Shown here one piece after another: positions 50,351 to 61,272 of a stretch of 64,000 nucleotides of DNA. The translations under genes were made by a program, and so were the position numbers. The notes under the pieces are model-generated. The model saw only the letters and a list, made by a program, of their open reading frames with translations, did not search any database and had not been told where the DNA came from. Source of the stretch: Argyresthia goedartella (Eukaryota; Arthropoda; Insecta; Lepidoptera; Argyresthiidae); assembly GCA_949825045.1 (NCBI GenBank), contig OX463836.1:9751829-9815828 (forward strand), given 5' to 3'. Each line of letters begins with the position of its first letter. Position 1 is the first letter of the stretch.

Positions 50351-51060
50351 TGTGAAACAGGTCATTGAAGGGTCGATTCAGGCTAATATCAAATATTTAG
50401 TTATTCAGTAGATTTTGACCGTCATACCACAAAAAACTTTAACCATTGGTAACGATTTTTGTAATCATCATTACAAAAATCGTTACCACAAAACTGATTT
50501 CAGCGTTGTATTAGGGATAGGCAAGGCTTTAACTATGTTATCAATTTAGGCAACCGAGAAAGCTTGCTTTTGAGTGTGTTGTCTGTCGAGATGGCGGAAT
50601 TATTGATCAGCTGTTCTGCTGTGTTAGTTTTATTTACGAAAAAGCGGTTTTTCTTTCATATCTCCATAGGATATCGTGAGGAAAACTCCATAGTGGCGGC
50701 GATGAGCTATCCCCCTGTCATACAAAATGGACTTGATTATCTAAAAGTGGTAACAACTGAGCCTCTGCCACCCCATATCGAAAAAGCATCAAGCTATATA
50801 TCATCCAACGGTGAAATTTGTGGTAGACGACTGGGAGACAGTGTACTATGGGGTGCAATTTGTACATGTGCTGCTGGTGTGCCCACCAACTATAGAAATC
50901 AGACTAGAAGTTAGCCACACCAATCTTGGGAGAAGTTTCATCTGCCTCAGAGCTACTCAACCATACAGGCCGGTCGGTCAAGCAACTCGAGCTGGTGCAG
51001 AAGATTGAAGAGTTTGTGAAGGAGATAAGCTGGATTTTCATGTGATATAATGTATTATGT
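50351..51060. other. No recognised gene; one 116-codon frame
   Basis: The frame 50564-50914 (plus) and the overlapping 65-codon frame 50811-51008 have no motif I recognise. A hairpin formed by TAACGATTTTTGTAATGAT-like arms lies near 50448-50486. Confidence 0.45.
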
Positions 51061-51062
51061 AT

Positions 51063-51265
51063 TAAGATGCAGATTAGGCTGGCAGCCTGTACTGGCCTCG
51101 TGTAAACCTAGCTAGACGGGTGCTCTATTCACCCCAGCACTGGCTTGGCTTGATTTTATAAGTCCAATACAAAGATTATAAAAGACCAACACCAAGACAG
51201 CCAGCACTGGCCTCAGGTAAACCAGCATAACATCTCAAGTTGTAAAATAAATATTGCTTGCCAGT
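51063..51265 (+). repeat. Dispersed repeat unit, first copy
   Basis: Diverged direct repeat of 52225-52437: shared CGTGTAAACCTAGCTAGACGG, CTCTATTC, CCCAGCACT, AAGACCAACACCAAG and AACATCTCAAGTTGT. No coding potential. Family unknown. Confidence 0.75.
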
Positions 51266-51571
51266 CTTTCTAGGAGCCTCTTGAGATGTAATTTACATTA
51301 GATTATTACCCATAGCGAAAAGCTGGCTCTATTCATTAAGGCCCCGCTCAACCCTCTGGAATGAAAGGAAATTAAACGGAGCAGTAATAACACAACATTT
51401 TGATATCAACATTTTTAATTTATTTATCTACACACGTATCATAAACTCTCTTTACTGCCTACAAAAACCGCACGTTACAATCAGCATTATGTTAAACTAC
51501 TTGGTAAAAACTCATTTTTTATCTGAAAAATTACACATTATGACCATAATCTGTAATTTTTCTAAATATTA

Positions 51572-51707
51572 TGACATTCAAATTTCGAACGCCGACGCCC
51601 GCCTGCGAGCCGCCCCTAGTTTGTCTGTGAAGTTGGTACTGACATTCAAATTTCGATCGCCGACGCCCGCCTGCGTGCCGCCCCTAGTTTGTCTGTGAAG
51701 TTGGTAC
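51572..51707. repeat. 68-bp tandem duplication
   Basis: Units 51572-51639 and 51640-51707 differ at two bases by my reading (CGAACGCC/CGATCGCC; GCGAGCC/GCGTGCC). Confidence 0.92.
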
Positions 51708-51901
51708 TACAGAACAAGCTAAACAACTGCAGAGCCACAATGCCGGTCAAACATGCGGTTCCTGAACACATCAAAGGGCGCGATATGTGTGTAGATAAAC
51801 TAGTGTATGTAACTGTACATAATCAGGCATTAAAACTCTCGAGTGATATTATTATGAAACTCGCCATCGGCTCGTTTCATAAACCTACTTTTGAGTCTTA
51901 A
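51689..51901 (+). other. Short unknown frame of 70 codons
   Basis: Begins in the second 68-bp unit. Contains MPVKHAVPEHIKGRDMCVDK. No domain recognised and no start context that argues for a gene. Listed because it is the only plausible coding frame here. Confidence 0.2.
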
Positions 51902-51959
51902 TGCCCTCCATTATGTAGCAGTCACATAAACTACTATTAATAAAAGTTTAATTCAATAT

Positions 51960-52130
51960 TATTTCACAATTTCGTTAATGTCGTCAATTCTGTGATAGAT
52001 TTTCTTTCTCCATTATTAATATTTTTATCTGTAGTTTACACCACAATTCATCTTCATCTTCTATCACACTCGTGGGTTTTTACTTCCATATTTGATTCAA
52101 GCATGTTTATGTGTAGACTGGCGCTAAAGA
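51960..52130 (+). repeat. Second block of the dispersed repeat, first copy
   Basis: Matches 52497-52650 (TTTCACAATTTC, ATTATTAATAT, CATCTTCTATCACA, CCATATTTGATT). With 51063-51265 it shows that one unit of about 430 bp was duplicated; the first copy later gained about 500 bp. Confidence 0.7.
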
Positions 52131-52224
52131 AAAGACTTGACTCACCAACCGAGAGGCCTATGCAACTAGGCGTGGGTTGATGTGGGTTGGAGTGGGCTTC
52201 CAAAAATATAAGAAAATAATTATG

Positions 52225-52650
52225 AGACTGGCCGCCAGCATTGTCTTCGTGTAAACCTAGCTAGACGGGCGCTCTATTCGCCCCAGCACTAGCAGCCAGC
52301 GTTGGCTTGGCTTAATTTTAAATTACAAGGTTTATAAACAAGACCAACACCAAGCCAGAGAGACTGGCAGACAGCACTGACCTTGAGTTAACTCAGCTTA
52401 ACATCTCAAGTTGTGAAATAAATATCGCTTGCCAGTCAACATTTTGATATTATCAGTTTTTATTTGCTTTTAAAATAAAAGTTCCATATAATTTTATTTC
52501 ACAATTTCTTCAATATCTCCAATTTCATGATAATATTTTGTTCACAATTATTAATATCTCTATCTGCAGTTTACGCCACAATTCCTTCATCTGCATCTTC
52601 TATCACATTTGTAGTTTTTATTACCATATTTGATTGAAGTACGTGTAGCG
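52225..52650 (+). repeat. Dispersed repeat unit, second copy (compact form)
   Basis: Contains both blocks of the 51063-52130 copy close together, without the inserted stretch that carries the 68-bp duplication. Confidence 0.72.
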
Positions 52651-52719
52651 ACTTTGCTGGTGCTGAAAAGACTTGATTTTAATTAATAAATTTATAACAA
52701 AATACTAAGGTAGAGATGG

Positions 52720-52911
52720 GTGAAACAGTTGGTTAGACGGGAAGATGGACGGTGGACCAAAGCAATAGGGATCCCCACTATGTACAAGAGGAAAGATACC
52801 ATTCATCATATAATCCAGCGGGCATTGTCCAACAATATTATTAAGTCAACATCTCTCTGCATGCGGTTGGCACAGAACCTTGGAGACAATGATTTAATGT
52901 TATTTTTTTAG
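52720..52911 (+). pseudogene. Possible non-LTR ORF2 C-terminal scrap
   Basis: A 63-codon frame with VRREDGRWTKAIGI and SLCMRLAQNLGDN. The pattern (REDGRWTKA ... RLAQN) resembles the extreme C-terminus of RTE-type ORF2. Too short for a firm call. Confidence 0.35.
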
Positions 52912-53554
52912 TTTTTTGTCTTTTCTTTTCTGTTAAGAAATCCTGGAAAATAAGCTGTTGATTTATTGCTCGTCATCACTACCCAGGATAGGTGCAGGGC
53001 GGGCGGTGGGATCCAAGTATTTCCTTTCCTGAGCAACTATTTATCAAAAAACGTTATCAGAAGTTCCATTCCGTTTCTTTGCTTATTTTGTAGACTTTTT
53101 TGAAAATGACACGTTAAATGCCATATAGGTCACCGGTGACCTCACCCAGACTAAAAAACTATAAGAAAAAAACTTTTTCGAAAATTGGCGTTGAACCGCT
53201 TAACGTACTAAAAAGAACTGTTTTTCTATAAAAAAAAGGATATGGAACTTAATTTACCTAACCATGTTCTGCCTTTGGAATTAGTTTATTTATTCTTAAG
53301 TTATTCACGTAAAATGGACTGTTGAACTTCTTTTTTTATGTTTTGTTTTACGGCCCTAGAAATTTAGTCCTTTAAGCCTCTCAATGACCCATGTCTTGCC
53401 GGCAAGACATTTTCCCGTTATAGGTTTTGAATTTGATTACCATGTCATGGAGTTTCAAAATCGCGATGCCTAACACGGGGTTGGGTCGAGAATTAGTTAG
53501 GCTAAAACTAATGTTTCTAAAATACTACTAAAGCTTCCAAATTTCGTTACCACA
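52912..53554. other. No gene seen
   Basis: A/T-rich DNA without a conserved frame. Confidence 0.5.
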
Positions 53555-54243
53555 AAAAAGTGTTTCTTTGACAAGACGCAGCATAGCCGTATAAGTGTAT
53601 CTCTAACAAGGCATGGAGTGTCAACAGCTGTAAACAACTGGGTCACAAACATGCTTAATAAACGTATCGTGCGTCTAGCTGGTGAGTCCCTGTCGGCGGA
53701 GGTAGTGCGGGGATGCCCGCAGGGAGGAGTGCTATCCCCGCTGCTGTGGAATCTGGTCATTAACGATCTAATTACCAAGCTTAACGCTAATGGTTACTAC
53801 ACCGTAGGATACGCCGACGATTTGGTAATCCTCATCACAGGTAAATTTGCGAGCACAGTGTGCAACAAACAGCTCTTCGCATCGTGGAGCGCTGGTGTCT
53901 AGAATATGACCTGGCGGTTAACCCAACAAAAACGGAAATGGAAATGTTCACTAACAATAGGGCTCTTGGTATGTATACCCTACCTAAGCTCTTTGGAACG
54001 GAACTCCAGCTAGCAACTGAGGTGAAGTACCCGGGCATAACCTTGGACAGCAAGCTCAACTGGAGTAGCCACATTGACAATAAACTAAAGAAGGCGAGTA
54101 TTGCTTTCTGGCAGTGTCGGAGAATGGTGGGGAAAAAGTGGGGACTTTCTCCCAACATCATTCTTTGGCTGTACGTGACGGTGATCCGTCTGCTACGGAG
54201 CTGTGGTGTGGTGGACCAGGACCAAACTAACCTAACTAAATAA
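53555..54243 (+). pseudogene. R1/LOA-type RT fragment, frameshifted
   Basis: The first frame (to 53902) reads GVSTAVNNWVTNMLNKRIV, VRGCPQGGVLSPLLWNLVIN and YYTVGYADDLVILITGKF (catalytic YADD). A frame change near 53860 leads to LRIVERWCLEYDLAVNPTKT, KYPGITLDSKLNWSSHI and IILWLYVTVIRLLRSCGVV, ending 54243. This is the RT palm-thumb region of R1/LOA-like elements. Endonuclease, RT N-terminus and any RNase H are missing. Confidence 0.83.
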
Positions 54244-54640
54244 ATAAACTACTAATAAATAAACAAATAACATTAGCACTGTTTAAACGATATTGTGCTA
54301 GCTCTATCTCTAGTTGATTCTACAGAAAGCATTATGTATTCAAACATAAGATGGCGAACACTAGGTGTGGATATCATCAAGGAAAAAGACTTTGCTGACC
54401 TCAAACTCAGCGACATACTAGAATTCACTTAAATAACATGGAGATTTGTGGACATTACTGAATCAACAGTAACCGGTGTTTAAACACTGAGATTGGATGC
54501 AATTGTCATGATAGAGGACCGATCACCCGCCTGAGTTCAGCAGGCGTCCCACCTCATCATCTATCTATCTAAGCCCTGAGAAGCTTAGGTGGATTGGATT
54601 CAGTCTTTGTTTTCTTTTTATGGTGCGGGGTTAGGAACTG
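54244..54640. other. No recognised gene
   Basis: A short frame near 54350-54430 (IRWRTLGVDIIKEKDFADLK) could be the tail of the preceding element. CTAT repeats near 54560. Confidence 0.4.
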
Positions 54641-54646
54641 GTTTTG

Positions 54647-55030
54647 TCAAATTGTCTTACTTCTGAATGAAATTATATTTGTTTCTTGTGATGGATTATG
54701 AGACAGCAGTGCAGAGTTGAGGATAGTCACAAGGTTTTCAGTTTTATTTTCTGGTTCTCCATGGATTTCAATGTTTGATTCCCTCTTATATTGATCAGCG
54801 AGGCATAACGTGGAGGGCAGGTCCTTTACAGTTTCAGTGAGCACTTGGTTTTCCTGAGACAATTGCGCGATTTTCGCAGTTGCTATCTTGAGATCAGCCT
54901 TCACAACATCATAGTCATCGCAGAGAAATTCCACAGAAGACGGCTGCACCGGCCCTGGCTCCCTGAGTTCATACGAAAAACAGCCAACGGAAGCAGCACG
55001 GGAAGTGGGGAGTGACATGACGAGTGGCAT
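54647..55030 (-). pseudogene. Non-LTR ORF1 fragment: coiled coil and RRM-like start
   Basis: A 127-codon frame. LKIATAKIAQLSQENQVLTE is a coiled coil; ESNIEIHGEPENKTENLVTI is the start of the RNA-binding ORF1 domain of insect non-LTR elements. The upstream part (54780-55020) is repeated at 55030-55270. No partner ORF2 is adjacent. Confidence 0.7.
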
Positions 55031-55270
55031 CCCTCTTATATTGATCAGCGAGGCTTAACCTGGAGGGCAGGTCCTTTACAGTTTCAGTGAGCACTTGGAT
55101 TTCCTGAGACAATTGCGCGATTTTCGCAGTTGCTATCTTGAGATCAGCCTTCACAACATCATAGTCATCGCAGAGAAATTCCACAGAAGACGGCTGCACC
55201 GGCCCTGGCTCCCTGAGTTCATACGAAAAACCGCCAACGGAAGCAGCACGGGAAGTGGGGAGTGACATGA
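54780..55270. repeat. 241-bp tandem duplication with 9-base spacer
   Basis: 54780-55020 and 55030-55270 are nearly identical (a few mismatches, for example CATAACGTGG/CTTAACCTGG). The duplication lies within the ORF1 fragment. Confidence 0.9.
55030..55268 (-). pseudogene. Duplicated ORF1 coiled-coil piece
   Basis: Second copy of the sequence in 54780-55020, open for about 80 codons (MSLPTSRAASVGGFSYEL) and then running into the first copy out of frame. Confidence 0.7.
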
Positions 55271-56722
55271 GCCGTGAGCGTTTACATTTTACTCCTGCTC
55301 ACTTCTCTGCCCCAGTTCATGCCCATTTGGGTGTAATTTAAACGGTGATCTAACCAAAGAGCTCAGATTAACGATACCTACTCTTTGCATAATACTCTAT
55401 GACAAAGAGTTTTTGGGCCATTTTAATAACTTGACAAATAAGGCATGCCAGAAACTCTTACATAAATATTTTTACACAAATGTTGGATTAAACATCTCTC
55501 AAGATTATCAAGAATGGAGCAAGCCTTCGAAAAGCTACAGAAAGAAGGAAAAAATAATGTTGATCACCTCACGAAATGGATGAAAACTGGTAAATAGCTT
55601 GCTGATTAAATGTGGGTACTATGCCCTACAGTCGTGATCATGACGATATTTAGATAAGCTTCACTAAGTAAATACTACATGGCAAAGTTAACCTTGGCAC
55701 CTCGGTCTGTCCTGCTAGCGTCAGTGACTGTCCTACCGCGTGGAGGGCGAGAGCAAGCGAGAGAGGGAGGAGAAACGCATTCCTCGCGGGTGCCTAGTTT
55801 ACTTTGTGGCATAGTATTGCAGTATTCCATATGAACCATATGCAGATTGACGCGGCCCAGCTAGTTCAATTTCTTACTGTAAAAAGCCTGTTTCTAAACA
55901 ACTTCTATGTAATTACGACGATTTAAAATAAACATTTTTTATAGGGGGCGGCAAAAGGCACATTTCTGCCCACCTTGAGCCAGTTACTCAATCCTCTATT
56001 TTGCGACATGGGGTTAGCTCACCGCCTACGCTATGTAGATGTGACGATTTCCTCATTACGTTTCCGTCACCGACGTTTTCTGTCCATATTTATAAGGTTA
56101 AAACTTACAAAACGGATTCCGGTTTTTAGATGTAAGGGTATTTTTAGTTGTCTCTCAGCTCCACTAGCATTGCTCCACGATTGCCATGATAACACTTTCA
56201 TTGCTTATTCTAACCTCAAAACGGATAACATCACAAGACTGATTTCACACAAAATTCGTAGTCCAGGCTTAGCGGTTACTTATAACCCAACACGTTGCTC
56301 GTATAAGTTCTAACCCACAGATTTCGCACGATATTTGAATGCAAAAGCCGGAGGTGGAGGGCCGGATTCTAAGTACAACCCATTTATAATTCCAATCTAT
56401 ATTGTAATTACAGCAAAGCTCCTCAACAATAATACAAAGGAGGACGCTGTCAAGAAGATGTTTGAAGGTGCCGACCCGAAAAACGTTGGGTTCTCAAAAT
56501 TCCAAGAAGTGGTTAAAAAGGTTAGATAGCCATATCGTTGTTAACTCGTTGATTGGCACAGATCTATTTAGAATAATTGTATTGTGACACATTAGAATCC
56601 CATACATTTCATCGCACCGGTAAATGGCGCCGGTAAATGGTCACTCAAACGTCGTTCGCGAAAATCTTTTTTACTACCCTCTATTAACTTTTGTTAGTAT
56701 CCTACCAATCGACGTCATCGGG
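55271..56722. other. No recognised gene; one 65-codon frame
   Basis: The frame 56335-56529 (plus) contains KAGGGGPDSKYNP and ends FSKFQEVVKKVR. I do not recognise it. A possible splice acceptor (CTAACCCACAG) precedes it at about 56310-56320, so a host exon is conceivable. The rest shows nothing. Confidence 0.4.
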
Positions 56723-56760
56723 AGTTGAGTCCATAATATGTACATATTATGGACTCAACT
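56723..56760. repeat. Perfect 38-bp palindrome without loop
   Basis: AGTTGAGTCCATAATATGT at 56723-56741 is followed directly by its complement at 56742-56760. Confidence 0.97.
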
Positions 56761-57532
56761 TCACTTGTGACATTTACGGCTACCGGCGAAGACTTTTGCC
56801 GTAATCGTAGCCGTCACTTGGCTGACTGTAACATTACGTATTTTATGACCAATCGAAATAGATGTCACGGCTATGGCCGGTCCGGCTGGAGGCGGGCTGC
56901 CAAATAAGGAGATCGGTAGGTAATCTAAAATCATGGTTATTCACGGCCACAGGCGGATAATTAAAAGATGTCTTCAAATCAAATAGCCTCTACTGAAAAG
57001 TAACTATGTCTTTAATTGCTTTTCGTTTAGTTGCGGAATATCAAACGCTTCTAAGCAGCAACAGGGATTTGTCTAGAGGCAACTTTTTACAAGGGCTGGA
57101 GCTGTAAGCTTTCGGCTGTTCTTTGTCGAAATCTCGTTTAAATCAGTTTATATTTTCATGTTTTTCGCATTTACAACTGCGCAGATAAAATCGACATTTG
57201 TTACCAACCTAATGGGTTGATAAATAATGGGTGTTTTTAGAGGTATGCAAATTTAAAATGAAATAAAACACGTATAAATAAATTTCATTGTCATGGTATT
57301 GGTTTTATATAAAAGATATTCTTAATGCATTAGTGCCTAAAAATTATTTGGGGTTATTAAGTCAAGCTGAATATTGTTTTAGGCCCATTCAACGAAAAAG
57401 AACTTACGGCGCGCATAATGGTCACGCGGTTTCAACTCTTGTACAAGTCGGATCTTAAAAATTGTACTTCCCTATTACGCCCATATCCCCAAATCATTTG
57501 TAAGCACTAATGCATATCTTTTAAATAAAACC
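56761..57532. other. No gene seen
   Basis: Intergenic DNA. CGGTAAATGG-type short repeats occur just upstream (56615-56640). Ends at the BEL LTR of copy D. Confidence 0.5.
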
Positions 57533-58316
57533 TGTTTAATATCTATGCGTCGGCACGCACCGGTTTTTTGTTGCACGGATCGACCGCGAGTAATCGGCAC
57601 ATCACTAAGCGGAAACGGACCGCAGCTGTCACTCGTATCGAAGCGAGAGGAGAAATTGGAGGTTATTTTTTCTCGTCGGGAGAACAAACATGTCTGCTCA
57701 GGCGTCGGGCCATTGAAGGTATTCGGTGTACCATTCGTCTAATACAGGTGTCGAGCCTGGTCGGAGTGTAAATCTACCACATCGTCGGGAAATAAGTGGA
57801 TTCGCGTCAGCGGTTCAGTGATCCGTGTTGATTGGACATCGTCGTATCGGACGGCGATTCCACGTGTCGGCAGGCAGCACGCCGGCGACAGCGTCGGGCA
57901 GCGACGGCAAGGTTCGGTCCCAATCCTATCCCAAAACTGTCTCCTATCCCGCATTCCTGTCTCAAATCGAGCTTTCGATCTCCGGTCTGCGACGACAAAG
58001 GTCAGTAAAAATACATTCACTTCTTTTCTCCCGTGCTGGCAAGAACCCAGCCCCTCAAGATTCCACGCCGTTCGGTAGGCGTGGAAATTAATAATTTTTT
58101 GGTAGCAGGCGCGGTTTTCCTAGTGGGAAATCATCGATTCACGGTTCTAGGGTTGTTTTTGTTGCCACATTGTAGTTGGGAGAAAAGAATATCTCAGATT
58201 GGCTCAAGTCGGCAATGAGTCTGTGGTCGGTATACCACGATTAAAGTTCATTTTCGGTAAGTGAAAGTATAAGTGCCAATTTAGTTAATAATTATTATAA
58301 ATTTGTAGTCGGAAAC
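57533..58316 (+). mobile_element. BEL/Pao 5' LTR plus leader fragment (copy D)
   Basis: LTR 57533 to about 58093 (TGTTTAATATCT start), primer-site-like TGGTAGCAGG at 58100, and leader to about 58316 (GTCGGAAACTAAC), where homology stops. No gag follows. It belongs to the same subfamily as copy C and faces it head to head. Confidence 0.85.
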
Positions 58317-58376
58317 TAACGCCCTAATGATTATTAAATAAAAAAAAAAAAAAGAAAAAAAAAAAAAAAAAAAAAA
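58317..58376. repeat. A-rich junction between facing BEL LTRs
   Basis: About 37 A with a few G between the leader of copy D and the LTR of copy C. Confidence 0.85.
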
Positions 58377-58928
58377 CACGCCTACCGAACGGCGTGGAAT
58401 CTTGAGGGGGCTGGGTTTTTGCCAGCACGGGAGAAAAGAAGTGAATGTATTTTTACTGACCTTTGTCGTCGCAGACCGGAGATCGAAAGCTCGATTCGAG
58501 ACAGGAATGCGGGATAGGAGACAGTTTTAGGATAGGATTGGGACCGAACCTTGCCGTCGCTGCCCGACGCTGTCACCGGCGTGCTGCCTGCCGACACGTG
58601 GAATTGCCGTCCGATACGACGATGTCCAATCAACACGGATCACTGAACCGCTGACGCGAATCCACTTATTTCCCGACGATGTGGTAGATTTACACTCCGA
58701 CCAGGCTCGACACCTGTATTAGACGATTGGTACACAGAATACCATCAATGGCCCGACGCCTGAGCAGACATGTTTGTTCTCCCGACGAGAAAAAATAACC
58801 TCCAATTTCTCCTCTCGCTTCGATACGAGTGACAGCTGCGGTCCGTTTCCGCTTAGTGATGTGCCGATTACTCGCGGTCGATCCGTGCAACAAAAAACCG
58901 GTGCGTTCCGATGCATAAATATTAAACA
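58377..58928 (-). repeat. 3' LTR of BEL copy C, last bases lost
   Basis: 552 bp; minus strand TGTTTAATATTTATGCATC start. The end GGCGTGGAAATTAATA is cut to GGCGTG at the A-rich junction. Confidence 0.88.
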
Positions 58929-59330
58929 GTCACCCGCCCGGACAGGCCCGAACCTGTCCCTAATCAATAGGAAGGCGAGAAAGTGTTGCGACCGCTCTCT
59001 TGAGGACCGAGTCCCCCACCTTGACTTCTGCTGATCGAGGCGTGCCATCCCGACCCGTGTACAATTTGACGATCCGTCCTCGTCTCCATCTCAATGATGG
59101 CAGGTTCGCATCCTTAATCAGCACCAAATCACCGACTTGAGGGGGGCAAGTACTCAAGGGACCACCGTTTCCAAAAATCTTGAGCCATCTGCTGCAACAT
59201 CTGCCACCTAGTTAACCGACTTAACTTAACATCACCGAATGGGTATTCTGGCAGGGCGTTAAGGGGCTGACCTATCAGGAAGTGACCCGGCGTCAACGCT
59301 TCCAAATCATTTGGATCCGAACTGAGCGGG
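58929..59330 (-). pseudogene. BEL/Pao integrase C-terminal region (copy C)
   Basis: Encodes ALTPGHFLIGQPLNALPEYP-type sequence and QVGDLVLIKDANLPSLRW. It lacks about 52 bp after the KRWSLEY region (near 59147-59153) relative to copies A and B, and it follows a one-base deletion near 59333, so it is out of frame with the integrase core. Confidence 0.85.
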
Positions 59331-61192
59331 CCAACGGACGCGAGTTCAGTGTCATTTCAATTTCACAGAACAGCGTCGCAAGCTCTTCAAAGCGTAGAGA
59401 GGTCTCACCGATGATCCTCGTCAGGTGCGACTTAGCCGATTTAACCGCAGCCTCAAAAATTCCTCCCCAATGAGGACATCCCGGCGGACTGAAAACCCAT
59501 TCAATCCCTCGTCGGGAGCAAGCCGTACCGATGGCGTCCTGGTTACCGTTCAGGAATTGAGTGACGTCCTGCAGATATCGCCTGGCTCCGACAAAATTTG
59601 TGCCGTTGTCCGAACGGATTAATGTCGGGAGGCCCCTTCGTGAGACGAACCGATCCAGACATGCGATAAATGCCTCCGTAGTGAGGTCACTGACCACCTC
59701 CAAGTGGACTGCCTTCGTGGCCAAGCACACGAAGACGCACAGGTATGCCTTCACTAATCTGGCATTCCGTAGCTGTGAAGACTTGACCATGAATGGTCCC
59801 GCGAAATCCGTTCCGACACCCGCAAAGGGCCGAATTTCGTTAACCCTATCCGAGGGCAAATCGCCCATCTGGGGCTGCATCGTAGCCGCCTTGGCCCGAT
59901 AACAAGGCAGGCACCGAAATACGACGCTACGCACTAAGCGTCTTCCCGATAGAATCCAGAACTCACGCTGGAGAAACGCCATCAAGGCGTGGCATCCGAT
60001 ATGCCCATTCCGAAAGTGTCGATCCTGTATCAACAGTTCGACCAACTTCCCTTTCCTAGGGAGTAACAACGGGTGGCGAGCCGCATAAGGCAGGTTGGCA
60101 TTCCGCAGCCGACCTCCTACCCTCAGCAATCCTTGAGGGTCAATAAACGGGTTGAGCCGAGCCACAGCTCCCTTCAGTGGGACGCGTCCGCGTCTCAGAA
60201 TGTCCAGTTCGGACTTAAAGTGCACCGTCTGCACGTTCCGTACCAATGCGAACAACGCATGGTTCCGTTCCCGTGGTGTCAGGACCTGTGTCCGCACTCG
60301 TTGCACCTCAGAATTCCGACAATTCCGCGCAAATCGGCAGATCCAGGCGGTCACATTGACCAGCTTGTCCAGCGAGCTGTACCATTCCAGCAGGCTGAAC
60401 TCCTCTTCCGGCTCTGGTTGCGTCGTACAGACACCGACTGTCAAGGCGCCGTTCGCCGTGGTAACGCGTGGACTCATTGGCCAATCCGATTCGGCTTGAG
60501 TCAACCATTTTGAACCCCACCACAAGGGATGTCCAACTAACTCCGGAGCGTGACACAATCGACCTGACCGAAGGCGACCAGTATTGTTCCGATAAAACTG
60601 TTCACACTCTTCTTCAACCGGGTCCAACCGGCGGACCGTAGGTGGGTCCTCCACCTCCCAAAACTTCTGTATCACCTCCGAGAGTACAGAACCGAATAAG
60701 GGACCACGAGTCGCTAGGCGTGGGGCAGCCGGCATGACCGGACCCATTACCGCATGGCCCAGTCTGGTGTTGACCGAAACCAGACCAGTCGCCTGCAACA
60801 CGTGGACACCTGGCACTAACAGGTATCCCAAGGCATCTACACCCAATAAAATGTCTACTGGGCCCGGAATATCGAACTCCGGGTCAGCCAGTGACAACCC
60901 AGCGACCAACTGTCGCACCGAGGGCGACAACCGTACGTGAGGGTGTGAGCCCATCACATTAGGCATGACTAATGCCGTGACCGTCAGATTCACCGATGAA
61001 TCCACCCGTGACGAGAGAGTAATCCGACATACTCCCTTAACGGAACCGACTTCCGTGTTCCCAATTCCCCGAATGGAATGTGGATACTCCCTTACCGAAA
61101 TGCCCAACTGTCTTACAAGGTTGCACGAGACTAAGCACCCCTGGGCCCCCGAGTCCAATAGTGCTCGTGCCACACAATATCTGCCGTCTTAA
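59293..61192 (-). pseudogene. pol: BEL/Pao protease joined in frame to integrase (copy C)
   Basis: A 626-codon open frame from about 61173. It starts with ARALLDSGAQGCLVS (protease active site), keeps DILLGVDALGYLL, and reaches NNTGRLRSG. It then jumps to CHAPELVGHPLWWG, so the whole RT and RNase H are deleted at a shared TGTC. Integrase follows complete with GVGTDFAGPFMV, LIRSDNGTNFVGA and GGIFEAAVKSAKSH. It ends at a one-base deletion near 59333. A TAA at 61190-61192, absent from copies A and B, lies between the gag UAG and the protease. Confidence 0.88.
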
Positions 61193-61269
61193 CTCCACGC
61201 TATCACCGAGGCGGTGGGGAGCATGACCGTCTGTGGAGTGGCGGCACCCTGTAAGTGGGCGGCGTGTCC

Positions 61270-61272
61270 CTA
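61270..61272 (-). promoter_or_regulatory. In-frame UAG between gag and pol, copy C
   Basis: CGC TAG GGA CAC GCC, as in copies A and B. Confidence 0.6.

Noticed and set aside
50564..50914. Host protein-coding exon
   Set aside because: No motif, no supporting splice sites, and an overlapping frame is equally open.
56335..56529. Exon of a TACO1/YebC-like gene (GGGGPDSKYNP)
   Set aside because: Only a short Gly-Pro-rich stretch is similar; the rest does not follow the family, so no function is assigned.
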